From Cycloclasticus sp. (GTDB taxonomy: Bacteria > Pseudomonadota > Gammaproteobacteria > Methylococcales > Cycloclasticaceae): a stretch of DNA of 34,271 bases. The stretch covers positions 1-34,271 of the forward strand of contig JAGPVU010000177.1 of the NCBI GenBank assembly GCA_018066825.1, read 5' to 3'. A program made the translations under genes and the position numbers. Shown here piece after piece: positions 34,191 to 34,271 of this stretch. Below the pieces are notes generated by a model, which saw only the letters and a program-made list of their open reading frames with translations, did not search any database and had not been told where the DNA came from. The stretch's first letter is position 1. The number at the start of each line of letters is the position of its first letter.

Positions 34191-34271
34191 TTAATTATTG
34201 GTTAAAAATACAAACGAACCAAAATAAAATGTTGCAGCAATAGATATCAATATAACGACGGCTATTACATT
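34191..34271 (-). CDS. C-terminal end of a small membrane protein (partial, possibly DUF2970)
   Basis: From the right edge the reverse strand reads 26 residues and a TAA stop at 34193-34191. They form one hydrophobic helix (VIAVVILISIAATFYFGSFV) with a short polar end. In related clusters a small DUF2970 membrane protein or CtaG (Cox11) lies directly before subunit III; a single closing helix suits DUF2970 better, since CtaG ends in a soluble domain. The fragment is too short to be certain it is coding. Confidence 0.5.
   Translation of the reverse strand, partial: NVIAVVILISIAATFYFGSFVFLTNN

Overview
The window is a dense, housekeeping-rich stretch of a gammaproteobacterial chromosome with moderate GC. 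The gene order mutM ... ggt-fdx-coaD-rsmD-M16-M16 / ftsY-ftsE-ftsX-rpoH, next to an aa3-type cytochrome oxidase assembly cluster (ctaE, DUF2909, surf1, SCO-like, ctaA, ctaB), resembles the arrangement I know from Pseudomonas and relatives. Protein sequences look like a marine or aquatic, non-enteric gammaproteobacterium (Cellvibrionales, Oceanospirillales or Alteromonadales-like). The genus cannot be fixed from sequence alone. No tRNA, rRNA, CRISPR array, prophage or insertion sequence is visible, and no gene-free gap exceeds about 160 bases.

Layout. 1-2581 (-): glnE, cut by the left edge. 2734-4479 (+): PAS-GGDEF-EAL c-di-GMP protein. 4485-6917 (-): Cu(+)-type P1B ATPase with an unusual N-terminus. 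6974-7366 (-): limonene-epoxide-hydrolase-like protein. 7511-9454 (-): orphan HyuA-type hydantoinase/oxoprolinase. 9569-13472 (+): Gld-like ABC system (ATPase, permease, GldG-like, DUF4340), directly overlapping mutM (13465-14280). 14366-16654 (+): four-gene operon of two DUF1538 membrane proteins, a PII-like protein and a CBS-pair protein. 16766-18289 (+): TPR-sulfotransferase. 18324-19577 (-): thioesterase and YebC-family protein. 19700-25359 (-): tightly packed M16-M16-rsmD-coaD-fdx-ggt. 25433-29046 (+): ftsY-ftsE-ftsX-rpoH. 29068-34271 (-): retropepsin-like protein and the cytochrome oxidase assembly genes, with a small DUF2909 gene on the other strand.

Two points stand out. First, the rpoH promoter carries an almost perfect CIRCE operator (TTAGCACTC-N9-GAGTGCTAG) that begins at the last base of a consensus -10 box. 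A sigmaE-like promoter overlaps the same bases. This suggests that the heat-shock sigma factor itself is under HrcA repression, with possible envelope-stress input, joining two heat-shock circuits usually treated as separate. Second, the DUF1538 pair is translationally coupled to a divergent PII-like protein and a CBS-pair protein. This looks like a nucleotide-sensing, regulated two-subunit cation transporter whose sensor arm appears to be poorly characterised.

Coordinates of starts were revised where overlap, ribosome-binding sites or protein homology argued for a different codon; reasons are given in the entries. All functions are inferred from sequence motifs and remembered family knowledge; no database search was run.
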